This document shows positions 9,701 through 20,234 of a stretch of 64,000 bases of DNA, one piece after another. The notes under the pieces were generated by a model that worked only from the letters and a program-made list of their open reading frames with translations, was not told where the DNA came from and ran no database searches. The translations under genes and the position numbers were made by a program. The stretch's first letter is position 1. Every line of letters starts with the position of its first letter. Source of the DNA: Agrilutibacter niabensis (lineage in GTDB: Bacteria > Pseudomonadota > Gammaproteobacteria > Xanthomonadales > Xanthomonadaceae); NCBI RefSeq assembly GCF_042657165.1, contig NZ_JBHSNJ010000013.1:434001-498000 (forward strand), read 5' to 3'.

Positions 9701-10031
9701 GGTGCTGGGCGCGCGGGCGGAGCCAGGCTCGGCCGCCGACGAGGACGTGCTCATGGCCGGCCTGGACCAGTTGCTGGACCACGACGCGCAACTCGACGCG
9801 CAGGACCCGCGCGGCTTCGGGCCGCTGCACCTGGCCGCCCTGCATGGCCTGGTGCGCGTGGTGCAGAAACTGCTGCGCGCGGGCGCGGATCCTTCCCTGC
9901 GCGACACGCTCAATCGCACGCCGCGCGAGATCGCGGTGATGCGCGGCTTCGTCGACATCGCCGCGGAACTGGCGCCGGTGCCGTCCCCGGGTTCGGACGT
10001 ATCGATGGCGCGGTTCCTGCGCGAGCCGTGA
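6696..10031 (+). CDS. Large membrane-anchored ankyrin-repeat protein
   Basis: An 1111-residue protein with two parts. Residues ~14-205 contain several hydrophobic segments (around 14-55, 70-125 and 158-205) and should sit in the inner membrane. From ~232 to the C-terminus there is a long run of ankyrin repeats, roughly twenty, recognised by recurring patterns such as G.TALHHAA, LLERGA, GRSALHEAAFAGH and LLLARGADP. Ankyrin arrays bind proteins; no partner can be read from the sequence. The start at 6696 has GGAGG upstream and overlaps the ycgL stop. The strong repeat and codon bias produce a very long open frame on the opposite strand, which I treat as a shadow. It could be a scaffold for envelope proteins, but this is inference. 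Confidence 0.87.
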   Translation: MPEAIVAGPVVQPARWPLWAMLAGGVVLSVLAGLAGGLAGGIPAAIAAVLAQPACALAISQFRGRHIVSPRALLREGGWLTLLWGGAFVLGLAVITWPLSALIEGGSLMAALGLSLMAGVLLVCLWRLWPLWHGLETEGGTLAQHWRELGELDAGAWRGLGVAAVVIAVLGTIALLAWPGLLGDGTRWTLAVSLALLSPALHWLLQRVAPADALPEIEAAIEAETDNAAELAPSGVPLETELYAAARAGRVEQALQLVDAGANVHAPPPYEERDQRSLAVLAAVLPDLRLLRALIAHGVDLNVAHAGMTPLLAATRDSWHGRPDAVMTLLANGADPRAVDHDGNTALHHAARSSDPGVAALLRDAAAEVDALNVDGLSPLGVACAAGNWRLAKFLLERGARPEPAGGQPALLAAAGTEEDDAAGVQLLLKQKAKVDARDAQGRSALHEAAFAGHAEIVETLLGAGADAAATDRLARTPVLEAAGGGHLAVLERLLAQLPKGGASEAAAVDAHGRGALMLAAMSENATPALVERLLALGLDADQRDFDDKRAIDRAAEAGRWALVAALDRAYPLPSAVSDAADTPDTPLPDRAPAALLREGLHDRRGAELAGLAQLLNAGELGALLHDEAPAPGAEQVERLLLWGADPGVRDAQGDSPLFALLSRGPTAMPALQALLRRGVSPAGAGGLARFLAACSASEQAARGLEYFALDLIERGADPFAASPAGDPPLALAVRLGWSRLVDRLLAIGVSLDGRDSHGMSALHLAAALGREPMLKKLVAQGAAPDLLAADGQTPLGVALASGRRDLADWLDWRGWPLPRRPLRAQDVPAAAIVGDADAVRRLLDLGLPVDAPDSQGCSALLRAAGGGHRAVVDLLLARGADPQLAANSGATPLSAAVSMRHAEVVDRLIAAGVSLEQRLPGELTVLMVASALGLPDMAARLLAAGANVHATDAQGRTALHCAAMFGFTARERARLVALLDTLLLAGAEADLPAAGATPLLLVLGARAEPGSAADEDVLMAGLDQLLDHDAQLDAQDPRGFGPLHLAALHGLVRVVQKLLRAGADPSLRDTLNRTPREIAVMRGFVDIAAELAPVPSPGSDVSMARFLREP

Positions 10032-10074
10032 TGGCCCGGCGGCGAAGCCGGTAACCGGGCTCGCCGCGCAGGTC

Positions 10075-11919
10075 CTATTCCTCTTCTTCCTCGCTGGCGA
10101 TCCCGCCGAGCACGCCTTCGCCCATGTCGGCGCTGAGCAGATCCTCCAGCTCGCGCCGGGCTTCCTGCACCGACTGCTTCAGCGCGTCCTCGTCGTCGCG
10201 CACGTGGTACTGCGCCTGCAGCAGGCGTTCGTCGTGCTCGCGGAAACGCTGGGTGTGCTGGCCCACGATTTCCGGCGCGACACCCAGTTCCACCAGGACC
10301 TGCTCGCCGAGGAGGAGGCTGGAATGGAAGGTCTCGCGCATCGGCTTCGCCCCCAGGTCCATCAGTTCCCACGCGTGGCGGCGATCGCGGGCGCGCGCGT
10401 GCACGATCGCATCGGGATACAGGCGGCGGATGACTTCCACAGTGCGCAGGTTGCGCTCCTGGTTCGCGATCGCGACCACGAACACCTTCACGCCCGCCGC
10501 GCCCGCCGATCGCAGCAACTCGGGCTTGGTCGGATCGCCGTAATAGATGACGTTGCCGAAGCGGCGTGAGAAATCGACCTGGTCGATGTCGTCCTCGATC
10601 ACGAGGAACGGCGTGCGATGCGCCGCAAGCAGGCGCGCGACGATCTGGCCGAAGCGTCCGAAACCCGCAATCAGCACCTGCGGGTGGCCGTCGGGAATCG
10701 CGTCGAATGCACGCTTCACCCTTGCCACGGGGTGCGCGGCCAGCGCGCGCGATACCCCCGCCACCAGCAACGGGGTCAGTGCCATCGACACGCCGACCGC
10801 GGCGACCAGGCGATCGCGCAGGACATCGTCGAACAGGCCGGCCTTCTTCGCTTCGCCAAAGACCACGAAGGCGAATTCGCCGCCCAGCGCGAGTACCGCC
10901 GCGAGTTGCAGCGCGCCGCGCCTGGTCAGGCCGCCGGGACGCAGGCCCACGGCGAACAGCAGCGCGAACTTGATCGTCATGAAGCCGACGACGACCGTGG
11001 CGATCAGCAGCGGCTCCTGCAGTACGCGCCGCAGGTCGATGCTCATGCCCACGGCCATGAAGAACAGGCCCAGCAGCAGGCCCTTGAAGGGATCGATCTG
11101 CGATTCGAGCTCGTGCCGGTATTCGGAATCGGCGAGCAGCACGCCGGCGAGGAACGCGCCCAGGCCTGCCGACAATCCCGCCAGCTCCATCACCCAGGCC
11201 GCACTGAGGACCGTCAGCAGCGTCGCACCGGTGAACACCTCCGGCGTCCGCGTGCGCGCGACGAAGCGGAGGAAATGTCGCAACACGATGCGACCGCCGA
11301 TCACCACTGCAGCGATTGCCGCCACCGCCTTGAGGATGGCGATTCCGATCGGCTCGCTGGTCTGCGCATGGGCATGGCCCAGCAACGGAATCGCCGCGAG
11401 CAGCGGGATTGCGACGAGATCCTGGAACAGCAGGATCGCGAAGGCGAGGCGGCCATGGTCGCTGGCCAGTGCCTTGCGCTCGGACAGCAGCTGCAGGCCC
11501 ACCGCCGTGGACGACAGGGCAAGGCCGGCGCCGGCGACCAGCGCCACCTTCCAGTCGAAGATGCTGGCGAGCGTCGCATCGCCCAGCAGTGTCGCGAGCC
11601 CCATGGCGGCCGCGGCGAGCACGATCCCGGTCCATAGCACCTGAGAGCCGCCCGCGGCGAATACCGGCTTGCGCATCACCCGCAGGCGCGAGGGCGACAA
11701 TTCCAGCCCGATCACGAACAGCATCATCACCACGCCGATCTCCGACGCGGTCAGCACCGGCTCGGCATTGCGGACGAACTTCAGGCCGTGCGGCCCAAGG
11801 GCCACACCGGCGGCGAGGTAACCCAGTACCGCGCCCAGCCCGAAGCGCCGGAACACCGGCACCGCGATTACCGCGGCGAGCAGGAAGACCAGGGCAAGTT
11901 CGAGACCACCGCCATGCAT
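10075..11919 (-). CDS. CPA2-family cation:proton antiporter with RCK domain (Kef type)
   Basis: This 614-residue protein has an N-terminal transporter domain with 12-13 hydrophobic helices (about residues 1-390, starting LELALVFLLAAVIAVPVF), followed by a TrkA-N/RCK nucleotide-binding domain with the motif LIAGFGRFGQIVARLL. Proteins of this architecture are KefB/KefC-like K+/H+ antiporters, gated by glutathione adducts in E. coli. The C-terminus is very acidic, ending EEEEE. The ATG at 11919 has GGAGG about 7 nt upstream. No KefF/KefG-type ancillary oxidoreductase gene is adjacent, so KefB versus KefC and the ion specificity cannot be decided. Confidence 0.88.
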   Translation of the reverse strand: MHGGGLELALVFLLAAVIAVPVFRRFGLGAVLGYLAAGVALGPHGLKFVRNAEPVLTASEIGVVMMLFVIGLELSPSRLRVMRKPVFAAGGSQVLWTGIVLAAAAMGLATLLGDATLASIFDWKVALVAGAGLALSSTAVGLQLLSERKALASDHGRLAFAILLFQDLVAIPLLAAIPLLGHAHAQTSEPIGIAILKAVAAIAAVVIGGRIVLRHFLRFVARTRTPEVFTGATLLTVLSAAWVMELAGLSAGLGAFLAGVLLADSEYRHELESQIDPFKGLLLGLFFMAVGMSIDLRRVLQEPLLIATVVVGFMTIKFALLFAVGLRPGGLTRRGALQLAAVLALGGEFAFVVFGEAKKAGLFDDVLRDRLVAAVGVSMALTPLLVAGVSRALAAHPVARVKRAFDAIPDGHPQVLIAGFGRFGQIVARLLAAHRTPFLVIEDDIDQVDFSRRFGNVIYYGDPTKPELLRSAGAAGVKVFVVAIANQERNLRTVEVIRRLYPDAIVHARARDRRHAWELMDLGAKPMRETFHSSLLLGEQVLVELGVAPEIVGQHTQRFREHDERLLQAQYHVRDDEDALKQSVQEARRELEDLLSADMGEGVLGGIASEEEEE

Positions 11920-11997
11920 GCGTACACCTCCGTGCCCCGATTATGCCGCCACGACGAGGTTATGCTTCGCCGGTCGCCGACAGGGAGAGGGACGTCC

Positions 11998-12867
11998 ATG
12001 AACATTCGCATTGCAACGGGGGCCGCATTCGCAGCCGTGGTGCTGCTCGCCAGTGCCGCCACCTTCGCCGCAGGACCGGGAGCAGTACGCAAGCAGGTCG
12101 AAGCCAGCATGCTGGTCACCGGCAGGATCCAGGTGGACACCAGTGGCAAGGTCAGCGGCTATTCGCTGGACCAGAAGGACAAACTTCCTCCCGGCGTCGT
12201 GAGCATGGTCGACAAGGCGGTTCCCAATTGGGAGTTCAAGCCGGTACTGATTGACGGCAAGGCCACGAACGTCACGACGGACATGAGCATTCGCGTCGTT
12301 GCCAAGAAGATCGACGCGGACAACTACTCCGTCGCCATCCGCAGCGCGGGTTTCGGCGACCGCTCCGGCAAGCCCGGGGAGCGCATACGCACTGTCAGCA
12401 TGGCGCCGCCGGACTATCCGGAGAGCGCGGCGCGAGCCGGCGTGACCGGCACGGTATACCTGCTGGTTCGAGCGGGGCGGGATGGCACGGTCATCGACGC
12501 GATTGCCGAGCAGGTCAACCTGAAGGTCGTCGCCGATGAGAATTCCATGGCGAAGTGGCGCCGTCTGCTCGGGGACACGTCGATACGGCAGGCCCGGCGC
12601 TGGACCTTCAGTCCTCCCACCGAAGGCGACGACGCCAAGCACGACTTCTGGATAGTGCGCGTGCCGGTGGTGTTCTCGTTGGACGATCCACGCAGCGCGA
12701 AGGCGGAGTACGGTCGCTGGGAGGCCTACATCCCCGGTCCACGCCAGGCCAACCCGTGGGAGAAGCATGAAGAAGGCACGGCCTTCAGTCCCGACACGCT
12801 GGCTCCAGGCGGCGCCTACCTCGCCGGAGCGGGGCTGAAACTGCTCACTGAGCTTTCCGGGAGCTGA
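11998..12867 (+). CDS. Exported protein with a TonB C-terminal domain
   Basis: This 289-residue protein has a signal peptide (MNIRIATGAAFAAVVLLAS, cleavage after TFAA) and a TonB/TolA-like C-terminal fold seen as PPDYPESAARAGVTGTVYL followed by RAGRDGTVIDA. In classical TonB this domain contacts the TonB box of outer-membrane receptors, but here it lacks the membrane anchor and proline-rich spacer, so the protein is probably soluble in the periplasm. Such TonB-domain proteins are abundant in Xanthomonadaceae and their role is unclear. A strong Shine-Dalgarno (GGGAGAGG) precedes the ATG. It is divergent from the Kef-type gene and sits next to a decayed gene. Confidence 0.75.
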   Translation: MNIRIATGAAFAAVVLLASAATFAAGPGAVRKQVEASMLVTGRIQVDTSGKVSGYSLDQKDKLPPGVVSMVDKAVPNWEFKPVLIDGKATNVTTDMSIRVVAKKIDADNYSVAIRSAGFGDRSGKPGERIRTVSMAPPDYPESAARAGVTGTVYLLVRAGRDGTVIDAIAEQVNLKVVADENSMAKWRRLLGDTSIRQARRWTFSPPTEGDDAKHDFWIVRVPVVFSLDDPRSAKAEYGRWEAYIPGPRQANPWEKHEEGTAFSPDTLAPGGAYLAGAGLKLLTELSGS

Positions 12868-13087
12868 GACAGGCGCGTCGCGACGCTGGCCGCACGTGGT
12901 GTCGTCAGCTGCAGGTAGGGATGAAGCGGATAAGTACGTGGGCACTGTTGTGCTGGCGCAGCCCGCGAACTGGGCCTCTCCCGTCGACGCTGGAATGCGC
13001 CTGCTGACGCCCTCGTCGGACAGTTGAGTCGTCCGCATTCCAGAGCTTCTGTCGTATCCCTACAGCAAAGCCGGGAGTACCGACGCA

Positions 13088-13934
13088 ATGAACCGCCATG
13101 GCCTGCACAGCCTCGTCCTCGCCTGCGGCCTGGTCGCCATGTGGCCGGGCCTTCCGGCGCACGCCGCCGGCCAGGCCAGTGGCTATTTCCGTATGGCGGA
13201 TGCCCGTCTCGACGTGTGAGTCACGCCATCGCCGTCATCGATGAGCAGTCCGAGTCCGGCAACGACAACCACACGCTCGTCTTTCTCAGCGCGATACCGC
13301 TGGATCCGCAAAAGGTTGCTGCCGCCTTCGACGCGCTGCATGCCGTGCGCGAGCAGGACCCCAAGGGCGGCTACATCCGCCTGTGCATCGATGCGGACGG
13401 CGGCGATTGCGGTCTGTTTTTCTCGCCGGAAGGTTTCAACAGCGGCGGCTACGGCAAATTCATCCTCGAGCACAACGACGCGCGGCGCATTGCCGGCCGC
13501 TTCGTCCTCGCCCAGCCCGAGGATTTCATGGGCCAGGCCTACCAGTTCGACCTGCACTTCGATGCCGCGATCACGCCGCTGCCGGGCAGCGCGCTTCCGC
13601 CCGGGGGTGGCGAAGCGGGCAAGGCCTACAACGCCTATCTCGCCGCGCTGGCACAGGGCGACTTCGCGGCCCTGCGCACGATGGCGGGCGAAGACGGCGC
13701 ATGGCGGTACCCGGAGGACGACCCGACCGCCGCGAAGGAAGCGCTCAGTCGGCCCGTGACGGCCAGCCGCTGCAGGCGCAGATCGTGCGCGGCCGGTTGC
13801 ATGGTCGCGAGGCCGTGCTGTGGGTGCGTGGCGTGGACCGCGATGACATTCCCCGCGCGGGGCGCGTGCGGATGGCGGATACCGGGGCGGGATGGCGATT
13901 TGAAGAGGCCGAGCTCGATACCGTCGAGCAATAG
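13088..13934 (+). pseudogene. Frameshifted gene for an exported protein of unknown family
   Basis: A good Shine-Dalgarno (GGGAG) and ATG start a signal peptide (MNRHGLHSLVLACGLVAM.., cleavage after AHA), but the frame closes at TGA 13217-13219 after 43 codons. The protein continues in a second frame (SHAIAVIDEQSESGNDN through DDPTAAKEAL) and, near 13745, switches to a third frame (SARDGQPLQAQIVRGR to the stop TAG at 13932-13934). Rejoined, it is one ~280-residue periplasmic protein with consistent composition. The first break is explained by an extra TG in GTGTGA; the second also needs +2 or -1. Either the gene is decaying or the assembly has errors at both points. I do not recognise the family. 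Confidence 0.75.
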
Positions 13935-14351
13935 CCCGTCACGCTTGCCGCGCAGCAATCGTATTCAGCGACCGGACCCTCGTTCCGGGCGGTCGCCGTA
14001 CGCCTGCATGCCCCAGAATCGGCATTGACGGTCTTCGCCACGGCCTCATTGCCGATCAGCGGCGTCATCGCCATGCTGATTGCGATTGCCGTGGCGATCC
14101 AAGCCGGTGCACGGCGGCATCTCGACGCAGGACTCGGTGTGTTCGGCTCATCAGCCACATTTCCTGGTCGGCGTGATCGCGGTGTCGATGGCGGTATCGG
14201 GCGTGATGCTCCCGCGCAGCGGCATCGAGACGCACGGACACCGGCTCGAAGCCATCCAGGACGCCTTGTCCGGTTGATGACGGCATTGGAAATGCGCGTT
14301 TTTCGTTGTTTGCGGCAGCGCCGTGAACGACCTAGAGTACGAAGCCTTGCG
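13935..14351 (+). other. 417-bp gap before zwf: possible membrane-protein remnant and a weak promoter
   Basis: No intact gene is visible. In one frame, directly continuing from the pseudogene stop, there is a hydrophobic segment (LPISGVIAMLIAIAVAIQAG, 14040-14110). In another frame, 14150-14277 encodes a second hydrophobic stretch (HFLVGVIAVSMAVSGVML) ending with a stop at 14277. Together they look like a decayed small membrane protein, but neither half matches a family I can name. The last 70 bp are relatively AT-rich and hold a candidate promoter for zwf. A LacI-operator-like sequence lies at 13954-13967. Confidence 0.3.
14310..14338 (+). promoter_or_regulatory. Candidate sigma-70 promoter of the zwf operon
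   Basis: TTGCGG (14310-14315) and TAGAGT (14333-14338) are separated by exactly 17 bp in the AT-richer stretch just before zwf (start 14352). The -10 lies 13 bp before the ATG, so the leader would be very short. Both hexamers are imperfect and this is a pattern match only. Confidence 0.3.
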
Positions 14352-15830
14352 ATGACAGCCCCGAATCCTGCGATGCGCGCTCCCGCCTCCCTGCTGGTGG
14401 TCTTCGGTGCCACCGGCGACCTGGCGCAGCGCATGTTGTTCCCGTCGCTGTATGGCCTCCAGGCCGACGGCCTGTGCGCGCAGGCGACGCGCATCCTTGG
14501 CACCGGACGCAGCGAGCTGGACGCCGCAGGTTTCCGCGCCCTGATCGCCGACGCCATCCGTCGCAACGTGCCCCCGGCCGAATTCAACGAGGGCACGCTG
14601 CAGGCCCTGCTGGATCGGATCGACTACGTCTCCGCCGACACCAGCGACGACAGCTCCCTGCACGCACTGGGCGATCGCGTGCGCGCGCTGCGCAACAACG
14701 GCGATGTCGTCTATCACCTCAGCACCGCGCCGCGTTTCTACGCGTCGATCTGCGAGGCGCTCGGCCGCATGGGCCTCGCCGGTCCCGGCACGCGCGTGTT
14801 GCTGGAGAAGCCGATCGGCCACGATCTCGCCAGCGCCACCGAGATCAACGACGGCGTGACCCGGTTCTTCGACGAGGAACGCGTGTTCCGCGTCGACCAC
14901 TACCTCGGCAAGGAAGGCGTGCAGAACCTGCTCGCGCTGCGTTTTGGCAACGCGCTGTTCGAGCCGCTGTGGAACGCACGCCACATCCAGCAGGTGCAGA
15001 TCACCGTGGCCGAGACCGTGGGCGTGGAAGGCCGTGGCGACTACTACGACCACTCCGGCGCGATGCGCGACATGCTGCAGAACCACATGCTGCAGCTGCT
15101 GTGCCTGACCGCGATGGAGCCGCCCGCGCGCTTCGAGCCTTCGGCCGTGCGCAACGAGAAGATCAAGGTGCTGCGCTCGCTGCGCGCGATCGGATCCAGC
15201 GACGTGCTGGCCGAAACCGTGGCCGGGCAGTACACCGCCGGTGCGGTGGCGGGGAACGTCGTGCCCGGCTACCTGGAGGAACTCGGGCGTCCCAGCAACA
15301 CCGAAACCTTCGTCGCCCTGCGCGCGCACGTCGACAACTGGCGCTGGTCCGGGGTGCCGTTCTACCTGCGCACCGGCAAGCGCCTGCCCCACCGCACCAC
15401 CGAGATCCACCTGCAGTTCCGCGCGGTGCCGCATTCGATCTTCGCCGGCGCGCACGTCGAACCCAATGCGCTCACCATCCGTTTGCAGCCCGACGAACGC
15501 ATCGAGTTGAAGCTGATGAGCAAGACCCCGGGCCTCGACCGCGCCGGCATGCGCTTCTCGCAGGTCGCGCTCGATCTGGATATGCACGAGGAATTCGCCT
15601 CGTTCCGTCGCCGCCCGGCGTACGAGCGGCTGTACCTCGACGCGATCGAAGGCAACAGCACGCTGTTCGTGCGCCGCGACGAAACCGAAGCGGCATGGGA
15701 ATGGGTCGATGCCATCTTCGACGGCTGGCGCGCCGCCGGCGTCACGCCCAAGCCGTACCCGGCTGGCACCTGGGGCCCGGCTGCGGCGGTCGCGATGGCC
15801 GAGCGGCATGGCCACAGCTGGCGCGAGTGA
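14352..15830 (+). CDS. zwf: Glucose-6-phosphate 1-dehydrogenase
   Basis: This cytosolic enzyme oxidises glucose-6-phosphate to 6-phosphogluconolactone with NAD(P)+, the entry to the Entner-Doudoroff and pentose phosphate routes. The 492-residue protein has the dinucleotide motif GATGDLAQRMLFPSLY and the active-site signature RVDHYLGKEGVQN, with the substrate-binding Lys and catalytic His region. The ATG at 14352 was chosen because it places GATGDL about 20 residues in, as usual for the family. It is the first gene of zwf-pgl-edd-glk-eda, followed by pgl after 58 bp. Confidence 0.95.
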   Translation: MTAPNPAMRAPASLLVVFGATGDLAQRMLFPSLYGLQADGLCAQATRILGTGRSELDAAGFRALIADAIRRNVPPAEFNEGTLQALLDRIDYVSADTSDDSSLHALGDRVRALRNNGDVVYHLSTAPRFYASICEALGRMGLAGPGTRVLLEKPIGHDLASATEINDGVTRFFDEERVFRVDHYLGKEGVQNLLALRFGNALFEPLWNARHIQQVQITVAETVGVEGRGDYYDHSGAMRDMLQNHMLQLLCLTAMEPPARFEPSAVRNEKIKVLRSLRAIGSSDVLAETVAGQYTAGAVAGNVVPGYLEELGRPSNTETFVALRAHVDNWRWSGVPFYLRTGKRLPHRTTEIHLQFRAVPHSIFAGAHVEPNALTIRLQPDERIELKLMSKTPGLDRAGMRFSQVALDLDMHEEFASFRRRPAYERLYLDAIEGNSTLFVRRDETEAAWEWVDAIFDGWRAAGVTPKPYPAGTWGPAAAVAMAERHGHSWRE

Positions 15831-15888
15831 TGGCAGCGGCCATGACATCGGTAACCACCAAGGCGCCGCCACGCGAAGGAGTCCGCTG

Positions 15889-16589
15889 ATGGCATGGATC
15901 GAACACTCCTATGCCGATGGCGATGCGCTGGGTGCGGCGCTCGCCGCGCGGCTGGAAGTGATCACGAGCGAAGCGATGGCCGCGCGTGGGCACGCGACGC
16001 TCGCGCTCGCCGGCGGACGCACGCCGTTCCCCGCCTACCATGCACTCGCCGCGCGACCGCTGGACTGGGACCGGGTCTCGATCCTTCCCACCGACGAGCG
16101 TTGCGTTCCGCACGAGGACCCGGCCAGCAACCTGCGTGGCATGCGCGCGGCCTTCGCGCAGGCCGCGGGCCTGCATCTGCTTCCGCTTACGACCGAAGAC
16201 GGTGACCCGGACCGTTCGCTGGCACTGGCGCGCGCGACGTTGTCCCAGCACGCCGGCGACTTCGATGCGGTGGTGCTGGGCATGGGCAACGATGCGCACA
16301 CTGCTTCGCTGTTTCCCGGCGCGGTGAACATCGGCGAAGCGCTCGATCCGGCAAGCCCCGACGACGCCTGCCGCATCGATCCCGTGCCGTTGCCGCCGGA
16401 GGCGCCGTTCCCGCGGATCAGCCTGACGGCCGCACGCCTGCTGCGCGCACGCAGCTTCCACCTGCTCATCACCGGCGAAGCCAAGCTCGCCGTGCTGCGC
16501 CAGGCGCAGACATCCGCCGATCCCTTGCGGCACCCGATCGCCGCGATCCTGCATGCGCCGGACGCGGTCGTGCATATCCACTGGAGTGA

Positions 16590-16593
<4 letters not shown>
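15889..16593 (+). CDS. pgl: 6-phosphogluconolactonase
   Basis: This enzyme hydrolyses 6-phosphogluconolactone to 6-phosphogluconate. The 234-residue protein carries the NagB/Pgl-fold signatures LALAGGRTPFPAYHAL, TDERCVPHEDPASNLR and GMGNDAHTASLFPG, plus FHLLITGEAKL near the C-terminus. The start at 15889 has a strong GAAGGAG site. Its stop codon overlaps the edd start by 4 nt. The length is typical of the short proteobacterial DevB-type enzyme. Confidence 0.95.
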
Positions 16594-18421
<1,828 letters not shown>

Positions 18422-18425
<4 letters not shown>

Positions 18426-19423
18426 ACGCGCTCGCCGGCCGTCCGCTGGCCCTGATCGCCGATATCGGCGGGACCAACGCGCGCTTCGCGCTGACCGATC
18501 CGGCCACGCCGGCCCCGGAAATCATCGAGCCGCGCTCGCTGGTCAACGCCGAGTTCGCCAGCCTGCAGCACGCGGCCGAACACTACCTCCAGGAGGTCGG
18601 CGCGCAGCCCAGGAGCGCGGCGATCGCGGTGGCGTCGCCGGTGCACAGCGAGGAGATCCGGCTCACCAACCGCGCCTGGTCGTTCACCCGCGGCGAGCTC
18701 AAGCAGGCCCTGGGCCTGGAGCACCTGTCGGTGATCAACGATTTCGGCGCGGTCTCGTGGGCGATTCCGGCGCTGCAATCCAACGAATACGTCACCCTGT
18801 ACGGCCGCGAGGAAGCGCCGCTGGCCGGCCCGGTCAGCGTGATCGGCCCGGGCACCGGCCTGGGGGTCGCGCTGCTGGTCGGCGATCCGCAACGAGGCTG
18901 GAACGTGGTCGAGACCGAAGGCGGGCACGTCAGTTTCGCGGCGCTGGGCGACGAGGAGCTGATGATTTCGCGCTGGCTCGCTGCACGCTTCGGCCGCACC
19001 TCCACCGAACGCGTGCTGTGCGGCGCCGGCCTCTCGCACATCGACGCGGTGCTGCGCACCAATGGCAGCGCGCCGCACGACGCGGCGCTGCGCGACCCCG
19101 CCACCATCGTGAAGGCCGCGCTCGAAGGCCACGATGTCGCCGCGCGCCGGGCGCTGGCGCGGTTCTGCGCGGTGCTCGGCAGCGTCTGCGGCGATACCGC
19201 ACTGATCCACGGCGCGCGCACCGTGATGATCGCCGGCGGCATGGTGCCGCGCTTCATTCCGTTCCTGCGCAGCAGCGCCTTCCGCGAGCGCTTCCTCGCC
19301 AAGGGCCGCTTCGCGCCGTACCTCGAGTCGGTGACCATCCGCGTGATCACCCACGCCCATCCCGGCCTGCTTGGCGCGGCGGTCGCCGCCCACGCTGCCA
19401 CCCACCAGGAGTCGGCACGATGA
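18422..19423 (+). CDS. glk: Glucokinase (Glk family)
   Basis: Phosphorylates intracellular glucose with ATP. The 333-residue protein has the bacterial Glk-type ATP motif ADIGGTNARFAL at residues ~11-22, the catalytic-region VINDFGAVSW, GPGTGLGVALLVG and EGGHVSFAALGDEE. It overlaps both edd (4 nt) and eda (4 nt). Its presence in the operon implies that free glucose enters the cell unphosphorylated through an MFS carrier, consistent with the sugar-porter gene at 23.5 kb and the absence of any PTS gene in this window. Confidence 0.94.
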
Positions 19424-20070
19424 GCACCATGCAACTCCATGCCCAGCGCATCGACCAGGTGCTGTTGCGCGCACCGGTCGTGCCGGTGCTGAGCATCGCC
19501 CGCGTCGAGGACGCGGTGCCGCTGGCGCGCGCGCTGGTCGATGGCGGATTGCCGGTCCTGGAAGTGACACTGCGCACCGAAGCCGCGATCGGTGCGATCC
19601 GTGCGATCCACGAGCAGGTGCCCGGGGCCAGCGTCGGCGCCGGCACGGTATTGAGCGCGCGCGACCTGTCGGCAATCGAGGCCGCCGGCGCGGGCTTCGC
19701 GATTTCGCCGGGCGCCACCGATGCGCTGTACGCGGCGGCCAGCGATGCGCGCATCCCGCTGCTGCCGGGCATCGCCACCGCCAGCGAACTGATGCACGGG
19801 CTGGAGCTGGGCTACCAGCGCTTCAAGTTCTTCCCGGCCGAATCCAGCGGCGGCATCGCCGCACTGAAGGCCTTTGCCGGACCGTTCGCGCAGGCGAAGT
19901 TCTGCCCGACCGGCGGCATCGACGCGGCGAAGGCGCCGGCCTACCTCGCCCTGCCGAACGTGATCACCGTGGGCGGTTCGTGGATGGTGCCGGCCGATGC
20001 ACTGGCCGCGGGCGACTGGCAGCGGATTGCGAACCTCGCGCGCGAAGCGGCGGCGCTGCGCTCCGCGTAA
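19420..20070 (+). CDS. eda: KDPG/KHG aldolase
   Basis: Cleaves 2-keto-3-deoxy-6-phosphogluconate to pyruvate and glyceraldehyde-3-phosphate. The 216-residue class I aldolase shows VLEVTLRTEAA with the catalytic Glu, GAGTVLS, the Schiff-base Lys in RFKFFPAESSGG, and CPTGGID. The start at 19420 overlaps the glk stop (ATGA), with AGGAG upstream. This is the last gene of the operon; a 9-bp hairpin follows at 20174-20200. Confidence 0.96.
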   Translation: MSTMQLHAQRIDQVLLRAPVVPVLSIARVEDAVPLARALVDGGLPVLEVTLRTEAAIGAIRAIHEQVPGASVGAGTVLSARDLSAIEAAGAGFAISPGATDALYAAASDARIPLLPGIATASELMHGLELGYQRFKFFPAESSGGIAALKAFAGPFAQAKFCPTGGIDAAKAPAYLALPNVITVGGSWMVPADALAAGDWQRIANLAREAAALRSA

Positions 20071-20173
20071 TCAATCCCTGCTGTCCGAGCACGCCCATTC
20101 GGGCGCAATGACGGCCCCGCGATCGTGAGCCAACAAAGCCCGGCGCTCCGGCGGCGCATGGGGCAGTGCGCGC

Positions 20174-20200
20174 CGCTACCCCCTTGCAAGCGGGGTAGCG
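20174..20200. terminator. Hairpin downstream of eda
   Basis: CGCTACCCC (20174-20182) pairs with GGGGTAGCG (20192-20200) around a 9-nt loop, about 100 bp after eda. There is no U-run, so it is only a possible termination or mRNA-stabilising structure for the zwf-eda transcript. Confidence 0.35.
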
Positions 20201-20234
20201 AACAATCGAGGGGAGTCGCCCAGTACGCCGCCCA

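Noticed and set aside
6405..9845. A 1146-codon open frame on the minus strand opposite the ankyrin-repeat gene
   Set aside because: It is the mirror of strong GC and repeat bias on the coding strand. Its translation is a Gln/Arg/Ala/Gly-rich jumble without domains, while the plus strand has clear ankyrin motifs, a Shine-Dalgarno and the ycgL overlap.
13960..14100. Minus-strand similarity to an antiporter helix (SMAMTPLI) in the decayed gap
   Set aside because: Only about eight residues resemble Kef-type antiporters and flanking residues do not continue the match, so no gene or remnant can be assigned on that strand.
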